A stretch of 64,000 nt of DNA, taken from contig NZ_CP043929.1 of assembly GCF_008632455.1 (NCBI RefSeq), positions 1,550,001 through 1,614,000 of the forward strand, read 5' to 3'. Numbering within the stretch: position 1 is the first letter of the stretch; the number at the start of each line of letters is the position of its first letter. The DNA comes from Methylomonas rhizoryzae. GTDB taxonomy: Bacteria > Pseudomonadota > Gammaproteobacteria > Methylococcales > Methylomonadaceae. Under the pieces are notes generated by a model. That model was given only the letters and a program-made list of their open reading frames with translations. It was not told the DNA's origin and searched no databases. Positions 43,510-52,870 of this stretch are shown one piece after another. The translations under genes were made by a program, and so were the position numbers.

Positions 43510-45003
43510 TTAGCCCGGGGCAGGAAATTGGCAGTTGAACCGGCTGTAGTACGGGGTAGATTCCAGGCAGGCGGTCAGGCGGATTTTGGGACCCAAGCTG
43601 AATTGAATTTCGTCGCCGACCGCGTATTTGCCGCCGTGCAAAAATACTTGCGGGTTGGGGCCTTGTTCGCCGATTAACAAGGCGTGGCTGTTTCCGGCGA
43701 TAGGGTAACAGGTGCAGGTGCCCGGAATGGGTTCCAACAGCAGTTGACAGGCGTTTTGATTGTCGACTTGTTGGCGGATGATGGATAGCGTCAACGGGTG
43801 CTGTTCGCGGTATAGCAGGCCTAAATCGCCGGTGCGAAAATCCAGGTTGCGGTTTTCGGCAATGAGGTATGCGCCGGAAGTGGTTTTCATCACGTTGACT
43901 TGCCGGCCACCCTGCTGTTTTTGCAATAAGTTGGGCGGCATGGCGAAGGTGCTGCGTTGGTGTTCCAACGGTACCAGCGAATATCCGTAGCTTCGGGCGT
44001 CGTCGTTTCGCAATTGTGCACTTAAGTCCATGATGCGCAATAGCTTGTTCAATTCTTGCACGAAGTTGCAGATGTCGGCGAAACCGCCTATCAGTCTCGA
44101 AGGCAGCGGCGGGCCGGGCACGATGGCGTTAAATACTTTGCGGTGGCCGGTAAAGGCTAGCGCCAACCGGTTCAGGCTGGCCGTACTCAAGCGAGTGTGC
44201 ATGGTGCCGAGTTGCAACTCCTGTCCCAGGCGTTGTACCTCTAAAAACACCGCACTGAAGGATACCGGTTTGCGCGGGTGCGGGAGCAGCATAGGCGCAT
44301 AAATTTTGTCCACTTCCCAATAAAAAATCGTGTCGTTTTGCCGTTGCGGGCTGATCTGCAACAGCTCGGCCAACTGGCCGGCTAACCCGAACGCCGCTTC
44401 GGTTTCCTCGGCGCAGAGTGCTTGATGAGTAAATAAACTGAACAGCAGGTTGCGTTTCAGAACCGACTCTATCGTGCTTTGCGGTTTAAATTCCGGAATC
44501 TTGCTGGTTTGAATCTGCTTGAACACCGGGTCGGCAACGCTGTGACGATAAAGAAAGGCGGTTTTTTTCCACAAGGTCGTGGACGGCGTTTCTCGGCACA
44601 ACGCATGGCAGCGCAGTGCGTGTCCTATCATTTGCAGTGCGTAATAAACCGCCTGACCGCTAGTGGCAGCGCTTAGCGATTTGCTCTCTATCAGTTGACA
44701 GAGCAATAAACTCATTTGTTTGGGCAACTGCAGGATTAACTTGGCCAATTTGAGGGCTTTGCCGTTTTGCAGCGGTTCGGCAAGGGCGGCAGCCGGCAAG
44801 TTGTGACAAAAATGCAGGGTGAGCGGACTGAGTTGCTGCAAAGTTTGCAGCAACTGCTCGGGAGCGATAGGCGCCGATTTCAATTCCTTTAAGGCATGGT
44901 GCAGTTGATGAGCGGCCTGTACTTGCGGCAGGCCGCCTAATTCGCTGAGCCAAGCGGCTATTGCATTGGCATTCACATCGGCGGGAAACATGTTGTCGGC
45001 CAT
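43510..45003 (-). CDS. Unrecognised 497-residue protein
   Basis: The product is 497 residues without signal peptide or clear membrane helices. The N-terminal two thirds is helical and Leu/Gln rich (LLQTLQQLSPLTLHFCHNLP); the C-terminal part is more beta-like, with a Gly-containing segment (LLIGEQGPNPQVFLHGGKYAVGDEIQFSLGP). That end could be a small beta-barrel module, perhaps of the PilZ kind, but the RxxxR and DxSxxG motifs are not visible. I do not recognise it. It stands alone between mxaD and lnt. Confidence 0.7.
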   Translation of the reverse strand: MADNMFPADVNANAIAAWLSELGGLPQVQAAHQLHHALKELKSAPIAPEQLLQTLQQLSPLTLHFCHNLPAAALAEPLQNGKALKLAKLILQLPKQMSLLLCQLIESKSLSAATSGQAVYYALQMIGHALRCHALCRETPSTTLWKKTAFLYRHSVADPVFKQIQTSKIPEFKPQSTIESVLKRNLLFSLFTHQALCAEETEAAFGLAGQLAELLQISPQRQNDTIFYWEVDKIYAPMLLPHPRKPVSFSAVFLEVQRLGQELQLGTMHTRLSTASLNRLALAFTGHRKVFNAIVPGPPLPSRLIGGFADICNFVQELNKLLRIMDLSAQLRNDDARSYGYSLVPLEHQRSTFAMPPNLLQKQQGGRQVNVMKTTSGAYLIAENRNLDFRTGDLGLLYREQHPLTLSIIRQQVDNQNACQLLLEPIPGTCTCYPIAGNSHALLIGEQGPNPQVFLHGGKYAVGDEIQFSLGPKIRLTACLESTPYYSRFNCQFPAPG

Positions 45004-45097
45004 CGGTTTAGCGTTTGCTTTTCAATAAGTTCAAGTCTAATGCATTATGCAGGATTCGATGTCAGCGATTGCTTACATTCGCGAACGCCTTCAATGC

Positions 45098-46609
45098 TTA
45101 ATCGCGCCGCCGCTTGGCGGATAAACGCGCTGCGGCCGCGTATGCCGCGAGCGTCAATAGTAGCAACCCCGCAAACAAGCGCTTATCGCCCAAACGGGCA
45201 TAAGGAGTCAAGCCGCCCATGGGCAAAATTTCCCCGCTGACCACTGTGGGACTGAACATCGGTGCTTGTGCGATCAGTGTGCCGTTCGGTGCTACGATGC
45301 CGGTCAAACCGGTATTGGTGGCGCGCAGCAAATAGCGGCCGTATTCCAGCGCCCGCATTTGCGCCATCTGCATGTGTTGGTGCGGTTGCTCGCTATCGCC
45401 GAACCAGGCATCGTTGGTGACGTTGAGCAAATAAGCGGCGGCTTCGATTTGGCGGCCGACCAACTCGCCGAACGTGTCTTCGTAGCAGATGGTCGCAACA
45501 AACGGAAAGCCGCCGGCCCGGAGCAAGGCTTGGTTTTCGCTGCCGGCGGCGAAATCGCCGAGCGGAATATCCATTTGTAATAGCAACCAGCCGGACAAGG
45601 GTTGTAAGGGCAGGTATTCGCCGAACGGCAATAAATGGATCTTGTGGTACAGCGCGGCGGTGTTGCCCAGGGTCAGGATGCTGTTGTAATAGCGTTTGCT
45701 GCCGTCCTGAGTCGGCAAGCCCAACACGATGTCCGTGCCGTGTTCGCGGGCGGCATTATGTAGAGGCAGCAGAAAATCGGCTTCCACTTCGTGCAAAAAG
45801 GCCGGTACCGCCGTTTCCGGCCAAACGACGACATCCGTCTTACCCCAGAGTTGTTCGGTTGCTTGCCGATATAGATTGAGTGTGCGGGTGCGTTGATCGG
45901 CTTGCCATTTTTGATCCTGGGAGACGTTGCCCTGGATTAACGCTACCCGGATCGGGCCGCCTATCGCCTGTGTCCACTCTATACCGCGCAAAGCCCAACC
46001 GCCGCTCCAGATTACGCCGAGCAGGACGATTGCGGAAATCGCCGGTAGTTCGCGGCGCGCCGCCTTTTCCAGCGAAATCGCCGAGACGCTTAGCAAAAAA
46101 CCTAGACCGAACACGCCGGTTAGCGGCGCGTAGCCGGCCAAAGGGCTTTCGAGTTGGCTATAACCGGACAGCAGCCACGGAAAACCGTTGAAAGCCCAAG
46201 TTCCGCGTAAATATTCGCTCGCCGCCCAGGTCAGCGCTCCGGCCAAGATTTGAAAATAGGCCCCCGGCAGTTTGAACAGGCGGGCGCAAATGAAGGCGTT
46301 AAGCGCCGGAAACAGCGACCAGGTCGCTACGACCAAGGTCGTCAACAACACGCCTACGCCGGCGGGTGCGCCGCCGAAATCGTGGATGCTGATGTAAGAC
46401 CACCAAAGCCCGCTGCCGAAATAGCCCAAACCGTATACAAATCCCAGCCAGGCGGCGCTGCCGGGCCGGAGTGTGCGGCAGCAACGGTAATACACCGCTA
46501 ACGACAATAGCGGCAAATAGTAAAAATCATAGGGGGCAAAGCTAAAGGTCATCCAGGTTCCGGCCAACAGTGCCGCCAGTTCCCGTTTCCAGGTGCGTAT
46601 TTTGAGCAT
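45098..46609 (-). CDS. lnt: Apolipoprotein N-acyltransferase
   Basis: The product is 503 residues. Six to eight N-terminal membrane helices (to about residue 200) and a C-terminal helix frame a nitrilase-like domain. Catalytic features are the Glu in VVWPETAVPAF and the Cys in ATICYEDTFGE. Lnt adds the third acyl chain to lipoproteins in the inner membrane, which the LTGC-type lipoproteins in this window would need. No corC/ybeX gene is adjacent on the visible side. Confidence 0.94.
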   Translation of the reverse strand: MLKIRTWKRELAALLAGTWMTFSFAPYDFYYLPLLSLAVYYRCCRTLRPGSAAWLGFVYGLGYFGSGLWWSYISIHDFGGAPAGVGVLLTTLVVATWSLFPALNAFICARLFKLPGAYFQILAGALTWAASEYLRGTWAFNGFPWLLSGYSQLESPLAGYAPLTGVFGLGFLLSVSAISLEKAARRELPAISAIVLLGVIWSGGWALRGIEWTQAIGGPIRVALIQGNVSQDQKWQADQRTRTLNLYRQATEQLWGKTDVVVWPETAVPAFLHEVEADFLLPLHNAAREHGTDIVLGLPTQDGSKRYYNSILTLGNTAALYHKIHLLPFGEYLPLQPLSGWLLLQMDIPLGDFAAGSENQALLRAGGFPFVATICYEDTFGELVGRQIEAAAYLLNVTNDAWFGDSEQPHQHMQMAQMRALEYGRYLLRATNTGLTGIVAPNGTLIAQAPMFSPTVVSGEILPMGGLTPYARLGDKRLFAGLLLLTLAAYAAAARLSAKRRRD

Positions 46610-47253
46610 GCGATTCGATCAGTATCGGGCTAATTCCAAGTCTTATCGGCTTCGGGTTTTGTTGCTTTCGCCGGGAACGGGGCTAATCGGGCTGGGGTAT
46701 TGCGAACGCATCGTCGTCTTAGTCTATCGGACATGTTTGCGAAGTCAGCCGGCCGCTCCAACCGGGCATTATCGCCGGAATTCTCGATAGGCCAAAACTT
46801 TGGCGCTTGCGCTTATTCGAAACGCCGGCCGGTCGCGTTGGTCCGCATTCGCCCCGGCATAACGCAGGGAGGATTGTTTGTCAGCGCAATGTAATGCAAT
46901 TCACGCAACCTTAACGCAGCCTTCACGGAACCGACGTTTACGCTTCCTACAATTCCGAACGCGATTGCCATGGCCATGGATAGACTGGCAAAACCGGGTC
47001 ATCGAGCGTTTGTCTGGTGCGCTAACGGCAATCGGTCAGGCATGCGCAATGCCGGCCACTGATGTGGTTAGAAAGACCCGGCGGGGAAACAGCGGCTGCT
47101 TCGCAAACCCAATCTCATGTCAACGCACCTGGTCGGCGGCGACATTAATCCGCGCCCGCAGGGCTTAGGCCCGGCGGGATGGATACAACCGGCTGTCAGC
47201 CTTTCCCGCGGGAAGGGCGGCGAAAATCCACAACTTATTTTGAACTGACGAGC
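46610..47253. other. Long intergenic region between lnt and a cadherin-like gene
   Basis: About 640 bases show no supported gene, RNA or strong terminator. Several short frames exist but none has a ribosome site or codon pattern that fits. It should hold the divergent promoters of lnt and the secreted protein. I looked for a GEMM-type riboswitch, because DUF1566 genes can have one, and saw none. Confidence 0.5.
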
Positions 47254-48648
47254 ATGAACACACTTTTTGATAGACCGAAAAATGCGGAGTCGAAAACCGG
47301 CTCTTGCGTTGCTGTTGTTGAGCGGCGAATTAAAACCGCCGGCGTACCGCTGGGTTTGCTGACGCTGTTGCTGACGGCCCCACTGTCCGGTTATGCCAAT
47401 GAAGCGCCGGTGGCTTTGGACAGAAGCAAAACCTTGAGGGAAGATAAAACCGCGCGCATCGTATTGAAAGCGAGCGACGCGGATAAAGACAAGCTGACCT
47501 ACAGCATCAGCCAAAATCCGCAGCACGGCACGGTAAGCTTGAACGGTAAAGTCGCCAAATATACCCCGCAAGCGAACTATAACGGCAGCGACAGCTTTCA
47601 ATACCTGGCCAACGACGGTACGACGGATTCGGCGGCGGCTACGGTAAGTTTGACCGTAAAGGCGGTCAACGACCGTCCAGTGGCCACAGCCGCCTCGCAA
47701 AATGTGCTGATGGGGGCTGCTTATAGTTTCGATTTGCACGGCAGCGACGTCGAGGGCGATCCCTTGACTTTTCGCATAGTCCGCAAGCCCAAAAAAGGCA
47801 AAATTGTTTTGGACGGCGATACGGTCACCTATACGCCTAAAAAAGCCGATTACCAAGGCGCGGATTTTTTTACCTTCCGGGTTAGAGACGGTAAAAAAGT
47901 CTCTAAAGTGGCCAGAATCGATTTAAACGTGACCGACACAGTGGATGAGGTCGCGCAAGTGAAACTCAACGATACCGGGGTCGTGACATGCGCTAACGCC
48001 ACCGACAACGGTTTGGACTGCCCGCAAGCCGGTTTCCCCGGCCAGGATGCCGAATACGGCGCCGATGTGTTGAGCAATAGCAATACCGACGGTTACGCCG
48101 GTTTCAGCTTCACCAAATTGGGTGGCAACGGCCAAGCGTTGGCCACGCAAAACGCCGCCTGGGATGCAGCCGGCAGCGAAGCGGCAGGCAGCCAATGGGC
48201 TTGCGTGCGCGACGAGGTGACCGGGTTGGTTTGGGAAAACAAAACCGAAAGCGGCTTGCACGACAAAGACAACACCTATACCTGGTATCAAACCGATACC
48301 GGCAACAACGCCGGTTTTGCCGGTAAGGCCGACGGCGGTGCCTGCGACGGTTCGACTTGCGATACCCAAGCCTATGTACAAGCGGTCAATGCTCAAGCCT
48401 TGTGCGGATTCGAAGATTGGCGCATGCCCAATGTCGAAGAATTGGCCGGGTTGGCGGCATTGGACGGCAAAAAACCGGCGATAGACGGCGGTTTTTTTGC
48501 CAACAGCGTCGGCGGGATGTACTGGTCGAATAATCCTTATGCGCCAAGCGGCGATTACGCATGGTCGGTGGATTTCGGCCAAGGCTACGTCGCGGCTGGT
48601 GCCAAGTTGTTCCCCGGACGGGTGCGTCTGGTGCGCGGTGCTCACTAA
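47254..48648 (+). CDS. Secreted protein with Ig-like cadherin repeats and DUF1566/Lcl domain
   Basis: The product is about 464 residues from the ATG at 47254. The N-terminus has an unusually long export signal (hydrophobic GVPLGLLTLLLTAPLSGYAN near residue 50). Two cadherin-like beta repeats follow (PVALDRSKTLREDKTARIVL and PVATAASQNVLMGAAYSFDL), each with YTPxANYxGxDxFxY-type calcium-binding signatures. The C-terminal part is a DUF1566 domain (TGLVWENKT, EDWRMPNVEELAGL, YWSNNP, VRLVRG). It is likely a cell-surface protein; function unknown. A second DUF1566 gene lies downstream. Confidence 0.75.
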   Translation: MNTLFDRPKNAESKTGSCVAVVERRIKTAGVPLGLLTLLLTAPLSGYANEAPVALDRSKTLREDKTARIVLKASDADKDKLTYSISQNPQHGTVSLNGKVAKYTPQANYNGSDSFQYLANDGTTDSAAATVSLTVKAVNDRPVATAASQNVLMGAAYSFDLHGSDVEGDPLTFRIVRKPKKGKIVLDGDTVTYTPKKADYQGADFFTFRVRDGKKVSKVARIDLNVTDTVDEVAQVKLNDTGVVTCANATDNGLDCPQAGFPGQDAEYGADVLSNSNTDGYAGFSFTKLGGNGQALATQNAAWDAAGSEAAGSQWACVRDEVTGLVWENKTESGLHDKDNTYTWYQTDTGNNAGFAGKADGGACDGSTCDTQAYVQAVNAQALCGFEDWRMPNVEELAGLAALDGKKPAIDGGFFANSVGGMYWSNNPYAPSGDYAWSVDFGQGYVAAGAKLFPGRVRLVRGAH

Positions 48649-48849
48649 ATTCGGCCGGAAATTTTCAGTCGCGGCCTTAAGTCAGCTTATTTTTTGACTA
48701 CCACGAGACCGGCCGGGGTGATTGCCGCTTAAGCTTAGTCGTTATACGATAGCTGCGGCAATGGAATACTTTCATAGTCTGCTGAAGGTTCAGAAGTGGT
48801 TTCAAGCGCCCAAGGTCGATTCAATTTCAAATTTGGAGTAAACAAAATT

Positions 48850-49392
48850 ATGTCAAAGCTTAGTAACAGCCTGTTATGCCTGTCCTTGGGATTGGCCTTG
48901 AACGTGCAGGCTCAAACGTGCAAAACGGACTCGATTAGCGCCTCTTTCCCCAACGAGCGATTCACCGAACACGGTGACGGAACCCTGACCGACATGAAAA
49001 CCGGTTTGATGTGGAAACGCTGCAGCGAAGGGCAAAGCGGCGACGCTTGCCAAACCGACAGTGCCGAAACTTTTACCTGGGAAGAAGCATTAACAAAGGT
49101 TAAAACCTTGAACGACGCCGGCGGCTTCGTCGGCAAAACCAACTGGCGCTTGCCCAACTTGAAAGAACTCCGCAGTTTAGTGGAAGTGCAATGCTCCAAC
49201 CCGGCCATCAATCTGGAAGCGTTTCCGGCGTTTGCTTCGCTGTTTTATTGGTCTTCCACCACGGTGGCGAACGACGGCGGACAAGCCTGGGGCGTGCGCT
49301 TCAGCGACGGCAGCGACGGGGCCAGCCCGAAAACCGCGGCGGTTGATTCGCCGTTGCGCGGTGCGGTCTTGTTGGTGCGCGACAGAGAGTGA
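48850..49392 (+). CDS. Secreted DUF1566 (Lcl C-terminal) domain protein
   Basis: The product is about 180 residues. The ATG at 48850 has GGAGTA upstream, and a signal peptide (SLLCLSLGLALNVQAQ) follows. The DUF1566 core is seen in TDMKTGLMWKRCSEGQ, TNWRLPNLKELRSLVE, YWSSTTVAND and VLLVRDRE. Function unknown; the fold resembles FGE-type lectin domains. It repeats the C-terminal domain of the preceding gene, 200 bases upstream, and is followed by a terminator. Confidence 0.8.
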   Translation: MSKLSNSLLCLSLGLALNVQAQTCKTDSISASFPNERFTEHGDGTLTDMKTGLMWKRCSEGQSGDACQTDSAETFTWEEALTKVKTLNDAGGFVGKTNWRLPNLKELRSLVEVQCSNPAINLEAFPAFASLFYWSSTTVANDGGQAWGVRFSDGSDGASPKTAAVDSPLRGAVLLVRDRE

Positions 49393-49443
49393 TATCCCGC
49401 TTTGTGTGCCGGCGCGCGGATGGTTGCGGGCCGGCATAGCCAT

Positions 49444-49472
49444 AAAAAATCCGGACTCGATCCGGATTTTTT
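49444..49472 (+). terminator. Rho-independent terminator after the DUF1566 gene
   Basis: A perfect 12-bp stem (49444-49455 with 49461-49472, loop CTCGA) has six A residues at its start and six T residues at its end. It lies 52 bases after the stop codon and before the gsp operon. Confidence 0.9.
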
Positions 49473-49592
49473 ATGGCTTGGATTCAGGCCTTTGCCGGGC
49501 GGCGGCGAAATTCTCCCGCTAACGGGCGCGCTGCATGTAAAATCCGGTTAATCCCTTCCGCACCTTAAACCCGCAAACGATACACTACCGGA

Positions 49593-50810
49593 ATGCCGTT
49601 ATTTTCTTATAAAGCCGTTAACAACCAAGGGTTGAGCGAAGAAGGCGTGCGCGACGCCCGGGACGAGCAAGCCTTGCTGTTGGAATTGCAGCGGCAGGGC
49701 TTGATACCGATACGGATAGTACCGGCTAAAGACCGAACCTTTCTCGGATTTCGGCTGAAATCCTCGGCGTTGCGGTTGAAACACAAGGAAATAGGCATGC
49801 TGACCGGCGAGCTGGCAACCTTGCTGGAGTCCGGCTTGCCGCTGGACCGCTCGCTGACCATCTTGCTGCAATTGACCGAAGAAAACCCCAAACTGAACAA
49901 ACTGGTGGCCGACGTATTGGAAAAAGTCAAAGCCGGCAAGGCCTTGGCCGACGCTTTGGAAAGCCAGACCGGCGTGTTCTCCAAGTTTTACTTGAATATG
50001 ATACGGGCCGGGGAAATGGGCGGCAATTTAGGCGGGGTGCTGCAGCGTTTGGGCGACTATCTGGAGCGCAGCCAGGAACTGAAAGATACGGTCAGCACCG
50101 CCTTGATTTATCCCGCCATTTTGTTGCTGATGTCCTTGGTGTCCTTGTTCGTGATGCTGACTTTCGTAGTACCGCAATTCAAGGAAATGTTCGACAGCGC
50201 CGGCCAGGCTTTGCCGATACCGACCCAGATCGTGGTGGGCTTGGCCGAGTTTTTACAGGGCTATTGGTGGCTGTTGGCCTTGCTGGCAGCGGCCGGCGTG
50301 CAATTCGCCAAAGCGCAATTGACCGATCCCGTTAGCCGCAAACAGTGGGACGGGCGCTTTTTACGCATGCCCTTGTTCGGCGATATTGTCATCTGCATGG
50401 AAACCGCCAATTTCAGCCGGACCTTCGGTACCTTGCTCGGCAACGGCGTGTCTATCTTGAAATCCCTGGGCATCGTGCGGGAGACCGTGACCAACGGCGT
50501 GTTGGCGGATTTGCTGGCAGTAGCCGAAGAGCAGCTGAAACAAGGCCGCACCATGTCCGAAGCCTTGGGTAAACAAGCGCTGTTTCCCAAATTGGCGGTG
50601 CAAATGATTAAAATGGGCGAGGAAACCGGCCGGCTCGAAGAAATGTTGATGCGCGTAGCCGTGATTTACGATAAGCAACTGAAGACGACCATTCAGCGCA
50701 TGCTGGCTCTGTTGGAACCGGCGTTGATCATATCCTTGGGGCTAATGATAGCCGGCATCATCGTATCGATATTGTTGGCTATTTTGAGCGTCAACGATCT
50801 TGCCGTATAA
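49593..50810 (+). CDS. gspF: Type II secretion inner-membrane protein GspF
   Basis: The product is 405 residues, the normal GspF/PilC length, with an opening MPLFSYKAVNNQG and two T2SSF domains. Membrane helices lie near residues 170-190, 220-240 and 375-400. GspF is the platform protein that interacts with the ATPase. It is first in a ten-gene set here; a gspE gene usually precedes it but is absent upstream. Confidence 0.95.
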   Translation: MPLFSYKAVNNQGLSEEGVRDARDEQALLLELQRQGLIPIRIVPAKDRTFLGFRLKSSALRLKHKEIGMLTGELATLLESGLPLDRSLTILLQLTEENPKLNKLVADVLEKVKAGKALADALESQTGVFSKFYLNMIRAGEMGGNLGGVLQRLGDYLERSQELKDTVSTALIYPAILLLMSLVSLFVMLTFVVPQFKEMFDSAGQALPIPTQIVVGLAEFLQGYWWLLALLAAAGVQFAKAQLTDPVSRKQWDGRFLRMPLFGDIVICMETANFSRTFGTLLGNGVSILKSLGIVRETVTNGVLADLLAVAEEQLKQGRTMSEALGKQALFPKLAVQMIKMGEETGRLEEMLMRVAVIYDKQLKTTIQRMLALLEPALIISLGLMIAGIIVSILLAILSVNDLAV

Positions 50811-50830
50811 CCATAATCAGGAGGAATTAC

Positions 50831-51274
50831 ATGAAAAACAGGTTTACCCCGCAATACCATCCGCGCCGTTCGTTCGGTTTCACCCTGCTGGAAATGTTAG
50901 TGGTGTTGGGCATCCTTGCTGTGCTGGCGGGTATCGTTGGGCCGCAGGTCATGAAACACATGGGCGCGTCCAAAACCAAGGCCGCCAAGGTGCAGATCGA
51001 GGATTTGGCGTCGGCACTGGATATGTATAAATTGGACGTGGGCCGCTATCCCACCCAGCAACAAGGTCTGGACGCTTTAATCGAAAAACCGACCGACGCC
51101 AAACGCTGGAACGGTCCTTATTTGCGTAAGGAAAAAGTGCCGCAAGACCCTTGGTTGAGCGATTACCACTACGTTTACCCCGGCCAGCACGGCAGTTTCG
51201 ACTTGTTTAGCTACGGTGCCGACGAAAAAGAGGGCGGCGAAGGCGAAGACCAGGACATCAACAGCTGGGAATAA
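50831..51274 (+). CDS. gspG: Major pseudopilin GspG
   Basis: The product is 147 residues with the class III signal GFTLLEMLVVLGILAVLAG (cleavage before Phe, Glu at +5). The GspG-type domain has YPTQQQGLDALIEKP and calcium-site residues near the end (DYHYVYPGQHGSFDLFSYG). AGGAGG precedes the ATG. It forms the pseudopilus shaft. Confidence 0.96.
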   Translation: MKNRFTPQYHPRRSFGFTLLEMLVVLGILAVLAGIVGPQVMKHMGASKTKAAKVQIEDLASALDMYKLDVGRYPTQQQGLDALIEKPTDAKRWNGPYLRKEKVPQDPWLSDYHYVYPGQHGSFDLFSYGADEKEGGEGEDQDINSWE

Positions 51275-51280
51275 GCCGCC

Positions 51281-51763
51281 GTGCCGCTACGTTCGGCCGT
51301 TAAATCCGAGCGGGGTTTTACCTTGCTGGAGCTGATTATCGTGTTGTTCGTGATGGTAGTCGGTTTCGGCGTGGTCGCCAGTAATATCAACAACGGTGGG
51401 CAAAACACCCGCTTGCAGGCTGCGGCCAGGGATATTGCTTCCGCTTTGCGTTACGCTCACGGTCTGGCTTTGATGACCCGGCGCCCGGTCGCCGTCGCGG
51501 TCAACCTGGAAAACAACAGTTACCGCATCGGCAACGCCGGCAAAATCTATTGGTTGGACGAAGGAATAGAAATTTCGCTGACCGTCGCCGAAGACCAGTT
51601 CCGTGAAGGCCAAGAAGGCGCGATTTTGTTTTTCGGCGACGGCTCGTCGACCGGCGGGCGTATCGTATTGGAGTCGGGCAAGCTAAGCCGGCAAATCGAC
51701 GTCAATTGGATTACCGGCGCGGTCAACTTGTCGGTTTGGCCTGTGTGGCATGCGGCGGCATAA
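51281..51763 (+). CDS. gspH: Minor pseudopilin GspH
   Basis: The product is 160 residues with the prepilin signal ERGFTLLELIIVLFVMVVGFG. The start is a GTG at 51281; no other start lies before the signal. It belongs to the tip complex of the pseudopilus. The gene ends inside gspI (14-base overlap). Confidence 0.88.
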   Translation: MPLRSAVKSERGFTLLELIIVLFVMVVGFGVVASNINNGGQNTRLQAAARDIASALRYAHGLALMTRRPVAVAVNLENNSYRIGNAGKIYWLDEGIEISLTVAEDQFREGQEGAILFFGDGSSTGGRIVLESGKLSRQIDVNWITGAVNLSVWPVWHAAA

Positions 51764-52175
51764 AGGCTTTTCCTTGCTGGAAATTCTGGTCGCGTTCGCG
51801 GTGATGGCGATTGCCTTGACCATCGTGTTGCGTATTTTCGGCTCCGGGGTCAATGCGGCGGTCGTATCGGAAGAGTACATGCTGGCGACGCAAATCGCCG
51901 AATCCCTGATGGCCAGAACCGGCGTGGAAACCCCGTTGCAAGTAGGCGAAACCAACGGCGTCGAAGGCAACCGGTTTTATTGGCGCATTCGGATTACCCG
52001 GGTCGCCGGTCCGCCGGTCAATCAGGCCCGGTTCAAATCGCAGCAGCAGGAAACGCCGCCGGGGTTGGAATTGCTGGCGGTCAACGTGCGGGTCAATTGG
52101 GGAGAGGACGCGTTGCGGCAACGCTGGCTGGAATTGGATAATCTGAAGTTGTTCAGGGAGCAGGCGCCGCTGTGA
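51750..52175 (+). CDS. gspI: Minor pseudopilin GspI
   Basis: The product is 141 residues, with the short leader MRRHKG and the prepilin motif FSLLEILVAFAVMAIAL. It forms the initiating tip complex with GspJ and GspK. Its start lies within gspH and its stop overlaps the GTG start of gspJ. Confidence 0.9.
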   Translation: MRRHKGFSLLEILVAFAVMAIALTIVLRIFGSGVNAAVVSEEYMLATQIAESLMARTGVETPLQVGETNGVEGNRFYWRIRITRVAGPPVNQARFKSQQQETPPGLELLAVNVRVNWGEDALRQRWLELDNLKLFREQAPL

Positions 52176-52870
52176 GGACACCGGGCAGCCGCGGTTTTAC
52201 CTTAATTGAAGTGCTGATTGCGATGACCTTGTTGGGCGTCATCGTGGTATTGCTGTTCGGCAGTTTACGCATCGCCGCGCAAAGCTGGTCGGCCGGCGAG
52301 CGGCGTATCGAGCAGGTCAATCAAAAAGCCGTGGTCTACCAGTTTTTCAAACGGCATTTAACCGCGGTCAGGCCGGTGCAAGCGCCGGAAAACAATGATG
52401 CTTTTGCATCGGAAACCGACCATGCCTTTCTTGGCTTGCCGCAACGCATGCGTTTCGTAGGGGCACTGCCGGCCAGTTCCGCGCGTAAAGGTTTGCAAAT
52501 CTTCGATATTTTTGCCGATCCGCAGCGGCCGGGGGCGCTGCTGGTCACGCTGACTCCCTACCGGGACAGCGACGAATTACCGCCGCCGGAACCGCCGGAA
52601 GTGTTGCTGGACGGGGTCGCGGATTTCAAATTCGCCTATTTCGGCCAAACCGAAGACGTCGCCGAACGCGTCTGGCGGGATAAATGGGATGCGGCCGACC
52701 GCTTGCCCAAGCTGATTAAAGTATCGATTTTGTTGCAAGACGGCAGCTATTGGCCGGACATGATTTTTGCCTTGAAAATTACCCAAGCCGCCAATCCGGA
52801 CGAAGTGGCGGACGACGATACGGATAACGACGAGAATGACGGCGCCGATGCGGACGATGGCGACGAATAA
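52172..52870 (+). CDS. gspJ: Minor pseudopilin GspJ
   Basis: The product is 232 residues with GFTLIEVLIAMTLLGVIVV. The start is a GTG at 52172 that overlaps the gspI stop (GTGA). The C-terminus is an acidic tail (DDDTDNDENDGADADDGDE) of about 20 residues that is atypical of GspJ. Confidence 0.9.
   Translation: MRTPGSRGFTLIEVLIAMTLLGVIVVLLFGSLRIAAQSWSAGERRIEQVNQKAVVYQFFKRHLTAVRPVQAPENNDAFASETDHAFLGLPQRMRFVGALPASSARKGLQIFDIFADPQRPGALLVTLTPYRDSDELPPPEPPEVLLDGVADFKFAYFGQTEDVAERVWRDKWDAADRLPKLIKVSILLQDGSYWPDMIFALKITQAANPDEVADDDTDNDENDGADADDGDE

Noticed and set aside
46900..47253. A possible c-di-GMP riboswitch before the DUF1566 gene.
   Set aside because: The conserved GEMM core elements could not be found.
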